Assembly (NCBI RefSeq): GCF_012273895.1
Contig: NC_052112.1
Coordinates: forward strand, 310,001-374,000
Origin: Zerene cesonia
Taxonomy: Eukaryota > Arthropoda > Insecta > Lepidoptera > Pieridae
Direction: 5' to 3'
DNA length: 64,000 nt
Shown here in pieces: positions 46,323-60,100 of this stretch. A model generated the notes under the pieces. It ran no database searches. It was given only the letters and a program-made list of their open reading frames with translations, and was not told the DNA's origin. The position numbers were made by a program, and so were the translations under genes. Numbering within the stretch: the stretch's first letter is position 1; each line of letters begins with the position of its first letter.

Positions 46323-49300
46323 AAACCCTATTTTCACTGTGAAAAAAATTTTCTATTTGCTCATAATATTTTCAAGCAATCTATGAACGTGTTGAAATAA
46401 AAAAAACAACAATTACAACACGCGTCAAAAAGAAAACATAACGATATCTTCCAAAAAGACAAACATAAAAAATACTCAAGCACCAACAAGAGCTGAGTCA
46501 CGTATGGAAAATTCAGGGCGATTACGAAATATTTTACTGCATTTTGCTGTTAGACAGTTTATAACAATGGTTACCCAATGCAACCTACATAATAATACGT
46601 ATGTGGCACACGCGAATATTCGATGTAATCAATATTCATTGCAATATTAATTCACCAATGGCTAACTCGTTAGCGCTCTGTTTTTGAGGTTATAATAGAA
46701 AAAAACATGGCGACTTTTGGCGGGATAATGAGTTTTGTTTATTGTGCGAAAAGGGCTTGGCAACAAAATTGCTGGCTCATCTTGCCCATCGTAGAATGAA
46801 TAAAAAATATTACAGACAATATAATTTAGGAGCTATTTTTTGGCGCCAAAATTGACGGATGACACTTGTAGACAATATTGGTTATATGTTCATTTACAAT
46901 TTTGGTTGTATAATATAATCGTGTTTATGGATTTTCATAAATTCTTCGTTATTTGTTACTTTATAGAATTCCATACCACTAGGATACGAGCGACACCCTA
47001 TTATTAAAACTTAGCTGTGCTGCGATGCTGTATCTCAAGAACCACTGATGTTTTCGTTGCCGTTATAATGAAATATAAAAAATATATACTGAGATAAATA
47101 TTTAAAGGGGGCACTTATACAACAAATGTTATTTGTTGCTGTTTTGTTGGTAATGGTATGAAATTATACAAGCGCGAGTCGTACACGTACAGACGTACTT
47201 GGCCAGTATTTTTCCATTACAGTAACTAAACATCTTTTTTTCAAAAGGTTTTCTTAGACTGTGTTTTGTGTTCACACAGTGAAATGATGTTCATTTAAAT
47301 TGTTTATCATAAAATTAATTGATATTATTTGATATGTTGATTGTTATGATGTTTTTGCGAATTTTTAAATTAAAATATACAATTTTGTGTTCTCTTAAAA
47401 TAACATGCATTGATTTTTTTTTTACTTTACCAGTGTTGAATTTCAAATCTTGAATCATAGGATTTAAACTTTCTATAGTGTGAAGAAACAATATGTAATT
47501 TAAATTTAAACACCTTTATATCCAAATAAATATCTTATTATTTAAATAAATTATAATTATATCATACATCAATCACAATTATTACGTGTTTTCATAAATA
47601 TTGTCAGTTAATCAAACGTTTCTTTTATAAGCCAATAAATATAAATATATCCATTATAATAAAATATATTTTGCAGTCTTAGTGCCTGTATTGTTCTCAA
47701 AATAAATATTATAAAATAAATACACAATTGAAACAGATCTGTTTAAACAAAAACCGAAATATAAAATCTTTTTACGTACTTATAAATTCATTCGTTCGGA
47801 ATCCGGCAGTGCGAGTCGGAGCGAGACGAATATATCGATATGACACGAGCGCGAGTAAGACCGAAGCAAGGTTACCCTCAATGCCGGCGTCATACTAGTG
47901 CTGTGCGGAACATAATTGTATCGATTTTTTATGTCAATCGACAAAAACTTGACGCTAATGATTAAATGACTTTTATTTTCCTGTAAGTGCCTTTTAAAAG
48001 TTTGTAAGAACAACCAACTTAATGAAACTCATAATGATTTATGACTTAATAATGCCTTTTAGTGGTCTTCAAAGTATGAGTGCGTAGCAAGGCGTAGGGG
48101 AATTATTCCACGAGAAAATGACTTTAATTTGTTTGCAATAGTGATGACGTCAGGTTATTTATAAATTAATATCTTAATCAAAGTTACTCGTATGTTTACA
48201 ATAGAAAGACATTGATAGTATTATGTAACTAATCAAAACAATTCAGCCAATGCATCGTGCTCATAACATCAGCTATTGGATGTTGATTGTTATTTATAAC
48301 TTTACTGGTATTGGAGTATAGCAATACTTAAATGTCATTGCTGTGTTCTTGTCATGACATTTAACTGTGGAATATTCCAGAGTATATAATAAAGCTATTA
48401 AAATCTGAATAAAAAGATTTATACAAAAAAAAAAACAAAGAAATTATTAAAAATTCGATTTGGAAAAGGAATAAATACAATACATATTCTTATTTTGAAG
48501 TATCTTAAACATAACAAATTTATCTGCGCGTCTTTCCCGCGCAACCTTGTAATGATATTTGCTCGAATAATTTAGGTTATCTTCACCGAAAAATCCCGCG
48601 GGCAGCCGAAAGATCCATATAAGGCCGTAATAAGGCAACCTGAGGCCGCTAGTCAGAGTGAGGCCACGCGACTGACATAGACCTAGATACTGTGACATTG
48701 GCACTACATTCATGAACTGAGGTCGCTCGTTCGTTTAAAAATAATTGCGGCGAACACTTCGCGCCATTTCTACGTTTTGATAGATCATTTGAATTTGGAA
48801 TATATGCATAGTTACGTGTAGTTTTACTCATCTTGATATTTTTTTATGCTTCTGAAGCAATTAATGCCTGCCAGTTACAATAAAATTAAACACAGAATTA
48901 TATATCACGTCGCCAAAAAAAAAAAAAAAATGTTACACTTTCAGTCACAGATAAATAAACCTAGTTAACTAATAGGCTCTCAAATGGTTCATGGTTATGC
49001 AATGTAGCATAGATAACGAAATGGAATATATATCTCGAATTTTCTTTCGCGAGCGTGATGTAAGGTTGTATCCTTATATTACAACCTTCCTCCCGCCTTG
49101 GGACGTGGTCACGATTGTAAATTTATTTATCTATTTATACATAGTAACAACTTGAATAAAAAACGGGGTCATTTCGCATTAATGTGCTCACATTCACTGG
49201 CAAGTATGTTTGAACAATATAATATAAATCGGTCTTTCTAGAATGAATGGATATGGATGGTTGATTGGTGTTTTATCATGATGAAACGGCGGGAATTGGT

Positions 49301-49397
49301 TTGAAATTTAGCGAAGAGATAAATTCTCGAATAAAGAGATGGAGTTAGTAAGAATATAAACCTAATAATTACGTTATAACTATACCGCCGTCACATT
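46323..49397. other. Unassigned AT-rich DNA
   Basis: No gene recognised. Short minus frames at 47780 and 48649 have no known match; GC-richer pockets occur at 47805-47900 and 48590-48770. Confidence 0.35.
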
Positions 49398-49527
49398 GTC
49401 AGAACTAAACCAAACTTTAATGGAATCACATGGGAGGAAATAAAAATCTGTTCACCCACTAAAAAGTTATGAGGTTAAAAAAAAAGTAGTATAAAGAACT
49501 TCCTCCTTTTTTGAAATCGATTGAAAG
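49398..49527 (-). repeat. AACCGACTTC repeat copy
   Basis: Reverse orientation: CACCCACTAAAAAGTTATGAGG and CCTCCTTTTTTGAAATCG landmarks. Confidence 0.6.
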
Positions 49528-49925
49528 GGGAATTTGCGTAACATAACCCATTACGGGTTACGTAAAGTGACAATTGAGACCCTTAAATCTACCGCGATAA
49601 TTAGAAATGTTAGGAATTTATTAAAATAAATAGTCAAAGAGTTAAAAAATAATCAATTTGCTTAAATTTAACTAACGGTAGTTTTCTATAAATAAATAAT
49701 AATATATCTATCACTGTTAATGCATTGAATATTTAATATGTTATTTACATATTTTCAGATTTCTCTAATCAATAAATTATACATATAATGGAAAGTGTTC
49801 ATAAATTCAAATGTATGCAGTTTTGTAAGCGAATTATGTAATGTATAATTTAATTTGTATAGCCAGGGGAAAATTATTAAGAACTAGCACACCTCACGCG
49901 CTTTTCTTGTCTTAACTACAACACA

Positions 49926-50010
49926 TGGAGCTTTGACGACCGGAATAAAGGTATGGACTGGGCAGGGCGAGGAAAAGGAAAGGAATCCCGCTCCCCCATG
50001 CATCACGCAT
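49926..50010 (-). mobile_element. Retroposon family R, fragment
   Basis: GGCGAGGAAAAGGAAAGG and CCCGCTCCCCCATG match the family. A second scrap (CTTCTGTGGGGATGTGGT) is at about 50231-50248. Confidence 0.5.
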
Positions 50011-50292
50011 GAATAAGATAAAGAAAAGAGCCTAAAACCAAAAGTTTACTTATTCAAACAGTAATGTTTTTTGTAATTATCTTCTGTTATAATTATAATG
50101 GTTTATTTCTCAATAAAATTGCTTATTGCAGGTTATAAATATTTGCAAAACAAATTATATTCATGTACGTAATATTTAGCAACAAGCGCCGAACTAAGAT
50201 AGCTCTGTATTTCGGCCTATTGCGCCCCGATCTTCTGTGGGGATGTGGTCCAGATTATCCAGCCATTCTTTGTTAATTGGTACCTATAAAAA

Positions 50293-50490
50293 GGAACTCC
50301 CGTGCCTCCTTCTGTTATGGGCAGAATGTATATGTAAATAAATGTAATACGCATATGTTTCACTGATCAATTTTCTTTAGGGACAAGTAGGTGATCAGCT
50401 TATTGTGTCCTTTTTTTTAACCACGCCGGGAATCGAACCTCACCTCTGCGCTCTACGCTTACGCGTGTACCATCTTACCAAAGAGGCGGT
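50293..50490 (-). mobile_element. tRNA-derived SINE family B
   Basis: Reverse B-box GGGAATCGAACC and reverse head CTTACCAAAGAGGCGGT. Confidence 0.7.
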
Positions 50491-50989
50491 AAGTTTATAC
50501 CTAACAACCAAAAATATTTGTACAATACATCCATATAAGATATACAACATACACAAAAATGTTATATGTGAAAACCGCTAGATAACTTAATAACATTTCA
50601 ATAATATTACAAGACTAAGTTCGCTCCAGCTTTGCCTGTTGTCAGTCCATTCTAATTTGTAATTTTAAACAATTTGATTTCTCATGTAATAAACACGAGA
50701 AATCATTACAATGATATAATAAAATGCGTATATTTCACTTTATACATCGATTTTAATGACGCGGCTGTGTTTCGCTAAGTGAAAGGAATTCTAAAGCAGG
50801 CTTTACTCGTAGCAAAGTGCTACGGCGTAGCGGCTCTACGTTCAAGCGATTACAACCTTTTGCTAATAATCAAAATAAAGTACAGTAGGTAAATAATGCC
50901 TAAATATTAATTGCTTTTAACATTTTTATTAATTTGTTATTCTAAACTAGCTAAATAGAGCAGAACAATGAATTAAATGTATTCAATTT

Positions 50990-51095
50990 GACAAATTTCG
51001 AAAGAATGGAAAAGTTTTGATGACGAGGCGGGATTCGAACCCGCGTTTTTCGTGATCAAATTTTTTCTATTTTTTCAAAATTTCTCATTAATAAA
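50990..51095 (-). mobile_element. SINE family C copy with B-box
   Basis: AGGCGGGATTCGAACCCGCG is the reverse of a tRNA T-arm (B-box GGTTCGAATCC). It is flanked by the family inverted arms. Confidence 0.65.
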
Positions 51096-51104
51096 GGAAT
51101 AATA

Positions 51105-51281
51105 TCCTACTACAATATTATAAACGTAAAACTTTGTATGTGTATGGATGTTTATTACTCTTTCGCGCAAAAACCTCTGATTAGATCTATATGAAATTTG
51201 GCACAGAGATGAATTGTAATCTGAAAAATAGTCTTAATTTTAGCCGAGAACCACGCGAGTGAAACCACGTGCTTCAGCTAG
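51105..51281 (+). mobile_element. Helitron-like element
   Basis: TATCCTACTACAATATTATA start, CCACGCGAGTGAAACCACGTG hairpin region and CTTCAGCTAG end. Confidence 0.75.
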
Positions 51282-51689
51282 CATATTTTATAAATAACAT
51301 TCACTACGTCATATAAAATGTAACGTAAAAGAAAAGCCTATATTTTTTACGCATTATTCGTAAAAAGGTCACGCGAGCTGCCATTGAAAAAAAATATTAC
51401 ATAACGGAGAACGAGTGCGCAAGTCACGACACAATGAGTGGGCTGATATTAAGTTAAGTAGTAATTCGTAGTATGTAGTAAGTAGTTATACAATTTTAAG
51501 TTAAACAAACTGTGGCCCAGCAGGATCGATATGTCCTGATGATTGGAATGATAATGCAACAACTTTACTTTTAATATATTTTTACCGATTTTCTGAGACA
51601 GAAAACCGTTTCGATTTCAAATTTCGAACTTTTGGTTTTGAAAATGTATTGGTGAATGGGGTTTTAATCTGTGTTTGGGATATAATGAA

Positions 51690-52106
51690 CTAGCAGCTCG
51701 GTTTTGCCCGTGGTACATATATAGCCAATAGCGCTCTGGAGTCAAGTACTTATCACACATCATCAGCCCATACATGTTCCCACTGCTAGGACACAGGCCT
51801 CCTATGAGGGTTCAGGCCATAATCCGGTTGGCAGATGTCACATGTCGCCGAACTTTTGATTCTTGGACATGCCGGTTTCAGGATGTTTTTTTCTTCACCG
51901 TTTTAAGCAGTGGTGATGTTATCATCCATGTAAAGATAAGTTGAAAAATCAATTTAATTTCCTGCACGCTCGCCCGGTCTCGAACCCCGACTTATTGATT
52001 TTAAAGTCCGAAGTTCTCACCACTGAGACACCAATGCTTTTACTTATCACACGGTGAGAGAATTTTTGAAATCGGTCCAGCAGTTCCTGATACACAGAGA
52101 AAGATA
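51690..52106 (-). mobile_element. Helitron-like element interrupted by a SINE
   Basis: Second-subfamily body (GCCCGTGGTACATATATAGCC ... AATTTTTGAAATCGGTCCAGC) split by the insertion at 51759-52041. Confidence 0.7.
51759..52041 (-). mobile_element. Full-length tRNA-derived SINE family A
   Basis: Flanked by ACTTATCACAC at 51748-51758 and 52042-52052. On minus: A-box-like TGGTGTCTCAGTGGTGAGAA, B-box GGGTTCGAGACC and 3' end GTATGGGCTGATGAT. Confidence 0.88.
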
Positions 52107-52359
52107 TGTACGACGATAATGTACGACAAGGGTGGAACCGTGAGCAACAGCTAGTGCTGATATGTTAATCAGATTAAGTAAATGCTTGCAAATTTTATCG
52201 TGTGATCGTCTTGATATTTTTAATTTTCAGTATTACACCATAACAAGTTGTAATCGTTTGAATTGGTTTACTAGTTTTGTTGTGAAACCGCGCTGTTTAC
52301 AATTATTTTAAAAGTCCTACACTTTAATTAATGAAGTAGCATATTCTGAATAGAAAAAC

Positions 52360-52445
52360 TACGCATCCGCGATCGGCACGGGGCGGCACGTAAGGGCGGC
52401 GCCCTATTGATCGCGTAGTACGCATCCACCCCCTCCCCTTTGCGG
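52360..52445. promoter_or_regulatory. GC-rich patch
   Basis: CGGCACGGGGCGGCACG, GGGCGGCGCCC and CCACCCCCTCCCC in AT-rich DNA, just upstream of an acceptor-like site at 52511. Regulatory candidate only. Confidence 0.3.
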
Positions 52446-52516
52446 GGGATGAACCTACTTCCACGTGGATACTCGACGCTATTAATAGTTTAATAGTGGG
52501 TGTATTTACTTTACAG

Positions 52517-52662
52517 CGAGTGTGTGGAAAAGAGATATTTAACTTTTAAGGGAAATGGCCTTAGAGTGTCATTGGAGAAGAGTTTTCGTTCGCCTAGAAG
52601 ATTTCTGGGGTTTATGGAATCAATACTTGTGTGAAATTAAAAGATACAGTTATTTTTATTAA
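52517..52662 (+). other. Possible exon with a 35-codon start frame
   Basis: Acceptor-like TTTACTTTACAG, then ATG at 52555 in GGAAATGG context, open to TAA at 52660. No domain and no confirmed donor. Confidence 0.2.
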
Positions 52663-52769
52663 CCTCGTCTTATTAGCCCTGTGATGACATTATAAAAGTA
52701 TTGAAAATTAAACTTTATTCATATAATTATACGCTTTCGTTCCTTACGTTACGATACTTAGGTTACTTA

Positions 52770-52945
52770 CTTTCAACCGACTTCGAAAAATGGTAATTAA
52801 TTTAACTGTATTTAATTTTGTTTGTTACCTCATAACATGTTACTGGGTGATCTGTTTATTAAGAATTGTTTATTTCAAAGGTTATATTAATTTGAATGGG
52901 ATCAAACAGGAGGCACCAGGCCTCCCATGTGGTCCCATTTCAATT
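52770..52945 (+). repeat. AACCGACTTC repeat, running into a gap
   Basis: TTTCAACCGACTTCGAAAAA start, ACCTCATAACATGTTACTGG and CCTCCCATGTGGTCCCATT landmarks. Confidence 0.7.
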
Positions 52946-53945
52946 NNNNNNNNNNNNNNNNNNNNNNNNNNNNNNNNNNNNNNNNNNNNNNNNNNNNNNN
53001 NNNNNNNNNNNNNNNNNNNNNNNNNNNNNNNNNNNNNNNNNNNNNNNNNNNNNNNNNNNNNNNNNNNNNNNNNNNNNNNNNNNNNNNNNNNNNNNNNNNN
53101 NNNNNNNNNNNNNNNNNNNNNNNNNNNNNNNNNNNNNNNNNNNNNNNNNNNNNNNNNNNNNNNNNNNNNNNNNNNNNNNNNNNNNNNNNNNNNNNNNNNN
53201 NNNNNNNNNNNNNNNNNNNNNNNNNNNNNNNNNNNNNNNNNNNNNNNNNNNNNNNNNNNNNNNNNNNNNNNNNNNNNNNNNNNNNNNNNNNNNNNNNNNN
53301 NNNNNNNNNNNNNNNNNNNNNNNNNNNNNNNNNNNNNNNNNNNNNNNNNNNNNNNNNNNNNNNNNNNNNNNNNNNNNNNNNNNNNNNNNNNNNNNNNNNN
53401 NNNNNNNNNNNNNNNNNNNNNNNNNNNNNNNNNNNNNNNNNNNNNNNNNNNNNNNNNNNNNNNNNNNNNNNNNNNNNNNNNNNNNNNNNNNNNNNNNNNN
53501 NNNNNNNNNNNNNNNNNNNNNNNNNNNNNNNNNNNNNNNNNNNNNNNNNNNNNNNNNNNNNNNNNNNNNNNNNNNNNNNNNNNNNNNNNNNNNNNNNNNN
53601 NNNNNNNNNNNNNNNNNNNNNNNNNNNNNNNNNNNNNNNNNNNNNNNNNNNNNNNNNNNNNNNNNNNNNNNNNNNNNNNNNNNNNNNNNNNNNNNNNNNN
53701 NNNNNNNNNNNNNNNNNNNNNNNNNNNNNNNNNNNNNNNNNNNNNNNNNNNNNNNNNNNNNNNNNNNNNNNNNNNNNNNNNNNNNNNNNNNNNNNNNNNN
53801 NNNNNNNNNNNNNNNNNNNNNNNNNNNNNNNNNNNNNNNNNNNNNNNNNNNNNNNNNNNNNNNNNNNNNNNNNNNNNNNNNNNNNNNNNNNNNNNNNNNN
53901 NNNNNNNNNNNNNNNNNNNNNNNNNNNNNNNNNNNNNNNNNNNNN
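52946..53945. other. Assembly gap (1000 N)
   Basis: Placeholder-sized gap starting inside a dispersed repeat. Confidence 0.98.
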
Positions 53946-55946
53946 ATGTTGGTAAACTCTTTAGCCTGTCTTAAAACAAATCCAAGGTTTCTGTATGCTG
54001 TTTTACATGTTTGTATTATATGTGTGATTTCATCTAGTGCTGACAATTTGAAGACGAAAATATTGTAATTCTTTCTACATAAACATCAGTTTGCAGGACT
54101 TTATTTAAAGGCTGCCACGGGCACATTTTAATGTCGTTATCATCATTGCTATATTATTTTCTATTATTGACATTTTTCGACTTTTTACATGATATAAGTT
54201 GTATTACTGTATGTTCTCTCTTAATATTGTCCGATTAATGAAGAATTAAGGTGTAGTATTGACGCTAGACTTGCACTTCGCTTTCTAAATTAGACTCGAC
54301 TGCAACTGAGCATAAGAACACGGAATAACATGTCATTAAAGGGCATGGTCTCTAACAATCATCTCTTTAGGGATCACTGATAGCCCGCTACGCAGAGCAA
54401 GCGTGGCGACTGAGTAAACGCCAGCCCACGTCATCATGGACATGTCAGTTTTGACAGGCTGAAACTTGACGGGTTTCCCTCCAAAACGCCTGCCAAACTT
54501 ATGCAACCATAGAGTACACAGAGTACAGAGCAATGCCGTTGGTACAGAGATGCGTATTCTAGACTGTGATATTATCCAATGTCATACATATACAATGACG
54601 TGTAAACTACAACACTACGAATACTACAGCGGTTCGCTTTCATTCACGTCATAACAGAAAGTGACTATAAAATACGTTTCAGATCGTTTTCAAACACGCA
54701 ACATCTGGCTATGTACGCAGTAAATTATTATATAATCTGTTGTCAAATAGTTTTCACAATGATGTATTTAACGGCTTTTAATCGCGTAATATTGGATATA
54801 TTAGTATTCATGATATGTCGTGGTAGAAAACACTGGCTTACTAATTTTAAAGATAAAATAATTCCAGAATTAAAAAAAACGAAATGGAGCCGAATTGAAT
54901 AGAAAATCGACTTTTAAAAACATTAAAACAACAACAAAATTTTTCAACTCGAAAAAGCATTTTAATAATCTCACTTCTAATACTAATTTAAACTATGAAC
55001 ATATCTAAATGTAATAACGTTAACGTTACTACAGTAGTGGATAAATTAAAAAATTTTTTCTTTAATAAAATCTGTCTGATAGATTATATACTAAAAGGTA
55101 TCTTTCTAAAATATTAATTTAAGCAAGAAGCTTATGAATTCTAGCTAATTCAAAATTCTCTATAAGACGTGAATTATTTTTATTTTTAATTATTTTTATT
55201 TTTATATCAAATATAAATGAAATATTGGTTATGAAGAGAAATATGAATGGGGAAGGAATGAAAACTTCTCCATTGAAGGTTATAAATTCGAATATTTAAA
55301 AAAAATACGTCGATTGAAAAAATAATCAGATATATAAGATGTTGACACGACTATACGTGGTTAATTATCGTTGAATCGCGTATGTATACATACTCAAATG
55401 ATGCAGGCATGGAGTTTAAACGTCCTTAAAATGTTTTTAAATTACTCTAAAGTTTTCAATTCAACAAGATGTGGCCAATGTGATTGGTTTTGTGCCTGAA
55501 ATACAAGTCACACTCAAAATGTATATCATATAACAATAGTTACGTAAATATAAGAAATGAAATCTGAAAATTTCTTAAAATAATAAATAATTGAAACAAT
55601 AAAATTACAATCGAATCCTGATAAACACAAAACAATAAATCAACAAAATACAAAAAGAAACGTTTTCAAAATAACAAATCACATGTAACTTCATCAGAAG
55701 TCCAATCTAATTACAAAATAAACAATAAACATTTTTAGTTTAACAAGCGTGAAATGCAGCGAGTTTTCCCGGGCAAAGCTCGTTGCTAGGCAACCGCTTG
55801 TAGCTCCCCCGACCCACCTGGCAACATGGGTCTATAACCCCTCGTCCCGGATACTCGATATATAGTAAATTTATAGTTAACGAAACATATGTTCGTATAA
55901 CTTGGGTACATGAAATCATACATCGTTTTATTTTTCTTTCATCTGA
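53946..55946. other. Unassigned DNA
   Basis: A minus frame at 54336-54533 sits in a GC-richer block and stays open upstream, but I recognise no family. The rest is AT-rich. Confidence 0.35.
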
Positions 55947-56035
55947 ACCGACTTCAAGAAGGGAGGTGGTTATCAGAATTATATTGTTTTTGGTTTCGTT
56001 ACAAAGTCTTATGATTATAAAATGGTTTGTTAAGT
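55947..56035 (+). repeat. AACCGACTTC repeat copy
   Basis: GAACCGACTTCAAGAAGGGAG start. Diverges afterwards. Confidence 0.6.
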
Positions 56036-56489
56036 GAATGTAAAAATCTTTCAAATGTTTTTAGACGAAAGTGTTTACTTAAGTGGGATATAAATAACAC
56101 ACGTTTTTCTAATAATATAACTAAGGTATTTTAATAACTAGAAGAAACCCCTTTTTTTTAAATTAACGTTTCTATATTGTGCATATGATACCTACTAAAA
56201 ATAAAATTGTTTTGCTATAATTTTGGTATATACAGAGAGCATGGTTTCACTAAACTACTATCTCAGGAAATCTTTTTCATTTGTTATTAATTATAGTATT
56301 ATAAATTAGGATAATATGTGGTCAAAGTACCCGCAAACCCAGAGAACACAAGTCGGGCCAATGGGAAAATCGGAAAAGCTCACAATGGCAAAACAATAAA
56401 TGTTTTATAGCGCAGTAAAAATCTCAGTTTACTGGCAATTTCCTTGTGCACTTTCTGCTTTTCTCGGCTCTTGAGTAACGTATATTCAT

Positions 56490-56605
56490 CCCTTTCGCGC
56501 GTATGACGCTGTTTCGCTCGGGGTGAGTGACCGGGGCATGAGCGCGAAAGCACTTTCACTGCGCGGGCGCATGCGACTCGGGTGCTGCGGTAGGGTTGCC
56601 AGCTC
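56490..56605. promoter_or_regulatory. GC-rich patch
   Basis: CTTTCGCGCGTATGACG and CTGCGCGGGCGCATGCG. Candidate cis-element; no spaced core promoter seen. Confidence 0.3.
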
Positions 56606-57734
56606 GCAGATGTAATTTTTTATACATAACATTATTGGCATTATGTAATACAGAGAGAAACTAAATTATATTTTTCTTTTCTTTTGTACCGTTTAAAAAT
56701 TAGAAAGATTTTTATTGCTCTGAATACTGTATAGCTTAAATAAGTAAAATTCTAATAATTAATCGATATTTACAAATACATAGCGTTAATGAAAATTTAA
56801 ACTAAGTTTGATCATAGCGTAGTAAATTTAAAGATTTATTAGATCGTAATTATAAGCAGATTCTACGTAATTATACAATTCCTAATTCCACAGCTTTTTA
56901 ATAAAAACATTTAATCTATTTACTTTCAATGCGCAATTATTGTAATCGCTAAATAATCGTAGGCAGAACGCGGAAAGTCGGGGGAAAAAAACATAATGAC
57001 GATGTCGTGTGGTCTATCGATCAGGAAGTGAGAGAGAAAGTGCAGTCAGCACGCATTTAGGGTTTCTTGTATTACATGCTTAGATCATTTGTCGTTTGTT
57101 ACTACATATTTAGTAATTTTTGACCGTGGAAGGCAGGAGCCTGCGCCTGGTCTCTCAATTGTTGTGCTGTTATGTTACGGCCTATGACTTTACGACTTTT
57201 GTATCAGCGTACTTTTACACTGTAATATATGTCCTGCACTGAGTGGATTGGGGGTTTTAGGGGGCATGACATACATCATATGTAATGTATCAGTTTACAA
57301 CAAGCGGTCATATCGCTAAAGCAACGATTTCTGGCCGGCAACCCAGGGGACGAGGAGACGCAGTACAGACACAGTATCATTTATAAAACCGGACAAGACG
57401 TTTAAAAGAAATAAACAAATTTATACAACGAACTATTCGGAATTTGCACTTAAATTACCATTTTTTGAAAATCTTATGCAACACGATCATGCACACATAA
57501 ATTTAACGATAATATTCATGAATAATGAAATTATTATACAAGCTTTTAAAACTTGTGCATAAAACAAGACATTGAGACACAATTTTAATAATTAATTGTG
57601 GGACAAATAATAACCAACACTGCCTGCCTGGAAATCAGAAGTGTGACAAGGAATGCCTTATTTAAGACCTCATATCTACAGGCAACAAATGGATAACTTA
57701 ATGGTATAGTTACCTTCCGCCAAATTGTATTCTA
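56606..57734. other. Unassigned AT-rich DNA
   Basis: No gene or repeat recognised. Confidence 0.35.
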
Positions 57735-57815
57735 GTGTATATTTAATTTTTAGTTTTATAGCATTGAAATGCTTTATAAATGAGAAATTTTGAAAGAATA
57801 GAAAATTTTTTTTCG
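57735..57815. mobile_element. SINE family C, one arm only
   Basis: TTAGTTTTATAGCATTGAAA and GAGAAATTTTGAAAGAATAG match 16839-16905. Confidence 0.65.
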
Positions 57816-58418
57816 CTTCGCTTTAATCACATTGAGATGTCTATGATTTTTTTTCTTTATTTTAAAATATTCAATGGCTTATGATTTTAATGTTCAATGT
57901 CATAGACAGTCAGCTGTTCTAAATGCCACCAGTGAGGCAATCAGTCATTGTCAGCTGTCATCGTGACATTTTTAATTGTTTTGACATTTTTCCCGCCATT
58001 AAAATCACAGACTACTTAAATTGTTTTTAATGTATGATTTAGAGCAAGATAATTCAGAGACAGTCGTTTTATATGCATAATTCGCATAAAATTCTTGTTA
58101 TTATCTGTTGTATAGGTATATATATTTTCTAACTATAACGTATGTGTAATCTACAAAAATCTCAAAGTATTATTTCATAATTTAACAATCTAATAATTTC
58201 GACCACATTCAAAAGTCGTTTTTTATGTATAGTTAATAATTGTGTATAAATTACCAATTTAGAATATAAAACACCTTATACCTATTGAACTCCATTAATA
58301 TCAGAATATATAATTGGCAATGACGAATGTATAAATAACGTTAATGAGTTGTTTATTAGTCATATTTTATAACACAATATATTGCGTGTGAAAACGACAC
58401 GGAAAATCTATGGAGCTA

Positions 58419-58609
58419 TCCTACTAATATTATAATGGTATTTTCGTTTGTATGTATGGATGGATGTATGGATGTTTGCTACTCTTTCACGCGAATACAA
58501 CTTATCAAGTCTGTTTGAAATTTATTAGTAAACTATAGATTATAGTCTGGATTAGGGCATGACCTTTTTACCCGGGCAGGACGCGAGTGACGCTGCGGGT
58601 TACAGCTAG
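58419..58609 (+). mobile_element. Helitron-like element, third subfamily
   Basis: TCCTACTAATATTATAATGG start and GACGCTGCGGGTTACAGCTAG-type end. Confidence 0.8.
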
Positions 58610-58939
58610 AAAATACATACTTATTTAAATATAAAATAATATATAAGCTTTAGATTAATATTTCGGCCATCACCTTTTATAGCTTTCGGCATATTTAACA
58701 ATTAATATTTAGAAATATAGCAATTTATAAATAGAAACATATAGAATCTACATCATAAGTAAATTCACAAAAAAGTAATGTACAAAATAAATGTATCAGC
58801 ATATATCAATTTACACTCTGTACATATTCTTTAATCTTAATTGGGGACGTGTATATTTTGACGTATCCCTGTATAAATACTTCTTTATAAACTGCCCTAG
58901 AATAATCGTTTTAAACAACAACTAAACTCCCACCTTCCC

Positions 58940-59130
58940 TTATCAAATTGCAAGAACTTGATCAAAATTAAATGGAACCACGTGGCAGGTACCAGCTTTC
59001 AAAGAAAAAAAGAATCATAAAAATTGCTTCACCCAGTAAAAAGTTATTTTATAACATATATTCTTATTTTATAACACAAATAATATAGTCGGGTTGATAG
59101 CCTCCTTCATTTTTGAAGTCGCTTGAAAAT
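58940..59130 (-). repeat. AACCGACTTC repeat copy
   Basis: Reverse orientation: GGAACCACGTGGCAGGTACC, CACCCAGTAAAAAGTTAT and TTTTTGAAGTCGCTTGAAA. Confidence 0.65.
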
Positions 59131-59918
59131 ATAAAAACAACAAAACTAAATAAATTTATAGTCATACGATAATAACATGCTAATGTACTAAACGATAAAG
59201 AAATCAATTATTATAATTACGCATAAGAGAATGACGTCACAATTACCGAAACGTCTATTTAACTTTTAATAGTATACCCAAATCGAATTACAGATAAATA
59301 AGAAAGTTCACGTGTTTGACACAGCTTTAACTTATCTCCTAAGCACAGATTATCAGCCACTTGAGGCCACTAAAATTAAGTTATTTTATGGCTTCAGTGT
59401 TGCCTTCAATCGGATTTGGCCCACGCAAATTCATTGACGTTATTTCGTTATATATGGCAATTAAGATATGTTATATCCATGTCACTAAGCTGAAAATAAA
59501 CCATATTTATTTCTTTTGCTTCTCTTTAAATATATAGTTTAATTAAAACAATTCCGTTTCTTCATTTTTGACGTTACTGACATAAAAAATTACCAATATT
59601 TAATAGCTTCAAAGGTAAATGAATTAGAATATATCTTAAAAAAAACTTGCATGCCTTTAGATTACAAATAATTCTCCTTAATGTTTTCAATTTAAAGTTA
59701 TATTTCACTAATCCCAGTATGAACTTGTACATCAGTATTACATGACTTATTATTTTCGTTAAAAACTTGAAACCTATTGATTCTCTTAGCGATGTACGGA
59801 ATTCATTTTGATATTTTCCTAGAGGACAACAATAGTTTATCCGTGACCACTTTCACTGCAAAATCTGGAGCTGAATAAATATGAATCGATGTTTTCAATT
59901 CGTTTTATTTATAGCAGT

Positions 59919-60100
59919 CTAGCTGCGCCCCGTGGTTTCACCCGCGTAAGTCCGTATCCAGTAGGAATATCTTGATAAAAGTTCCCTATATGTTATTCCT
60001 CTTGTCCAGCTGTCTACGTACCAAATTTCATTGCAATCGGTTCAGTAGTTTTTGCGTGAAAGAGCAACAAACACTTTCACATTTATAATATTAGTAGGAT
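59919..60100 (-). mobile_element. Lep1-type Helitron-like element
   Basis: CTAGCTGCGCCCCGTGGTTT terminus to ATATTAGTAGGAT. Confidence 0.85.

Noticed and set aside
51025..51050. tRNA gene on minus
   Set aside because: Only a T-arm is present, enclosed in repeat arms.
54336..54533. 65-residue minus frame
   Set aside because: Open for about 75 codons in GC-richer DNA but without splice sites, domain or start context I can support.
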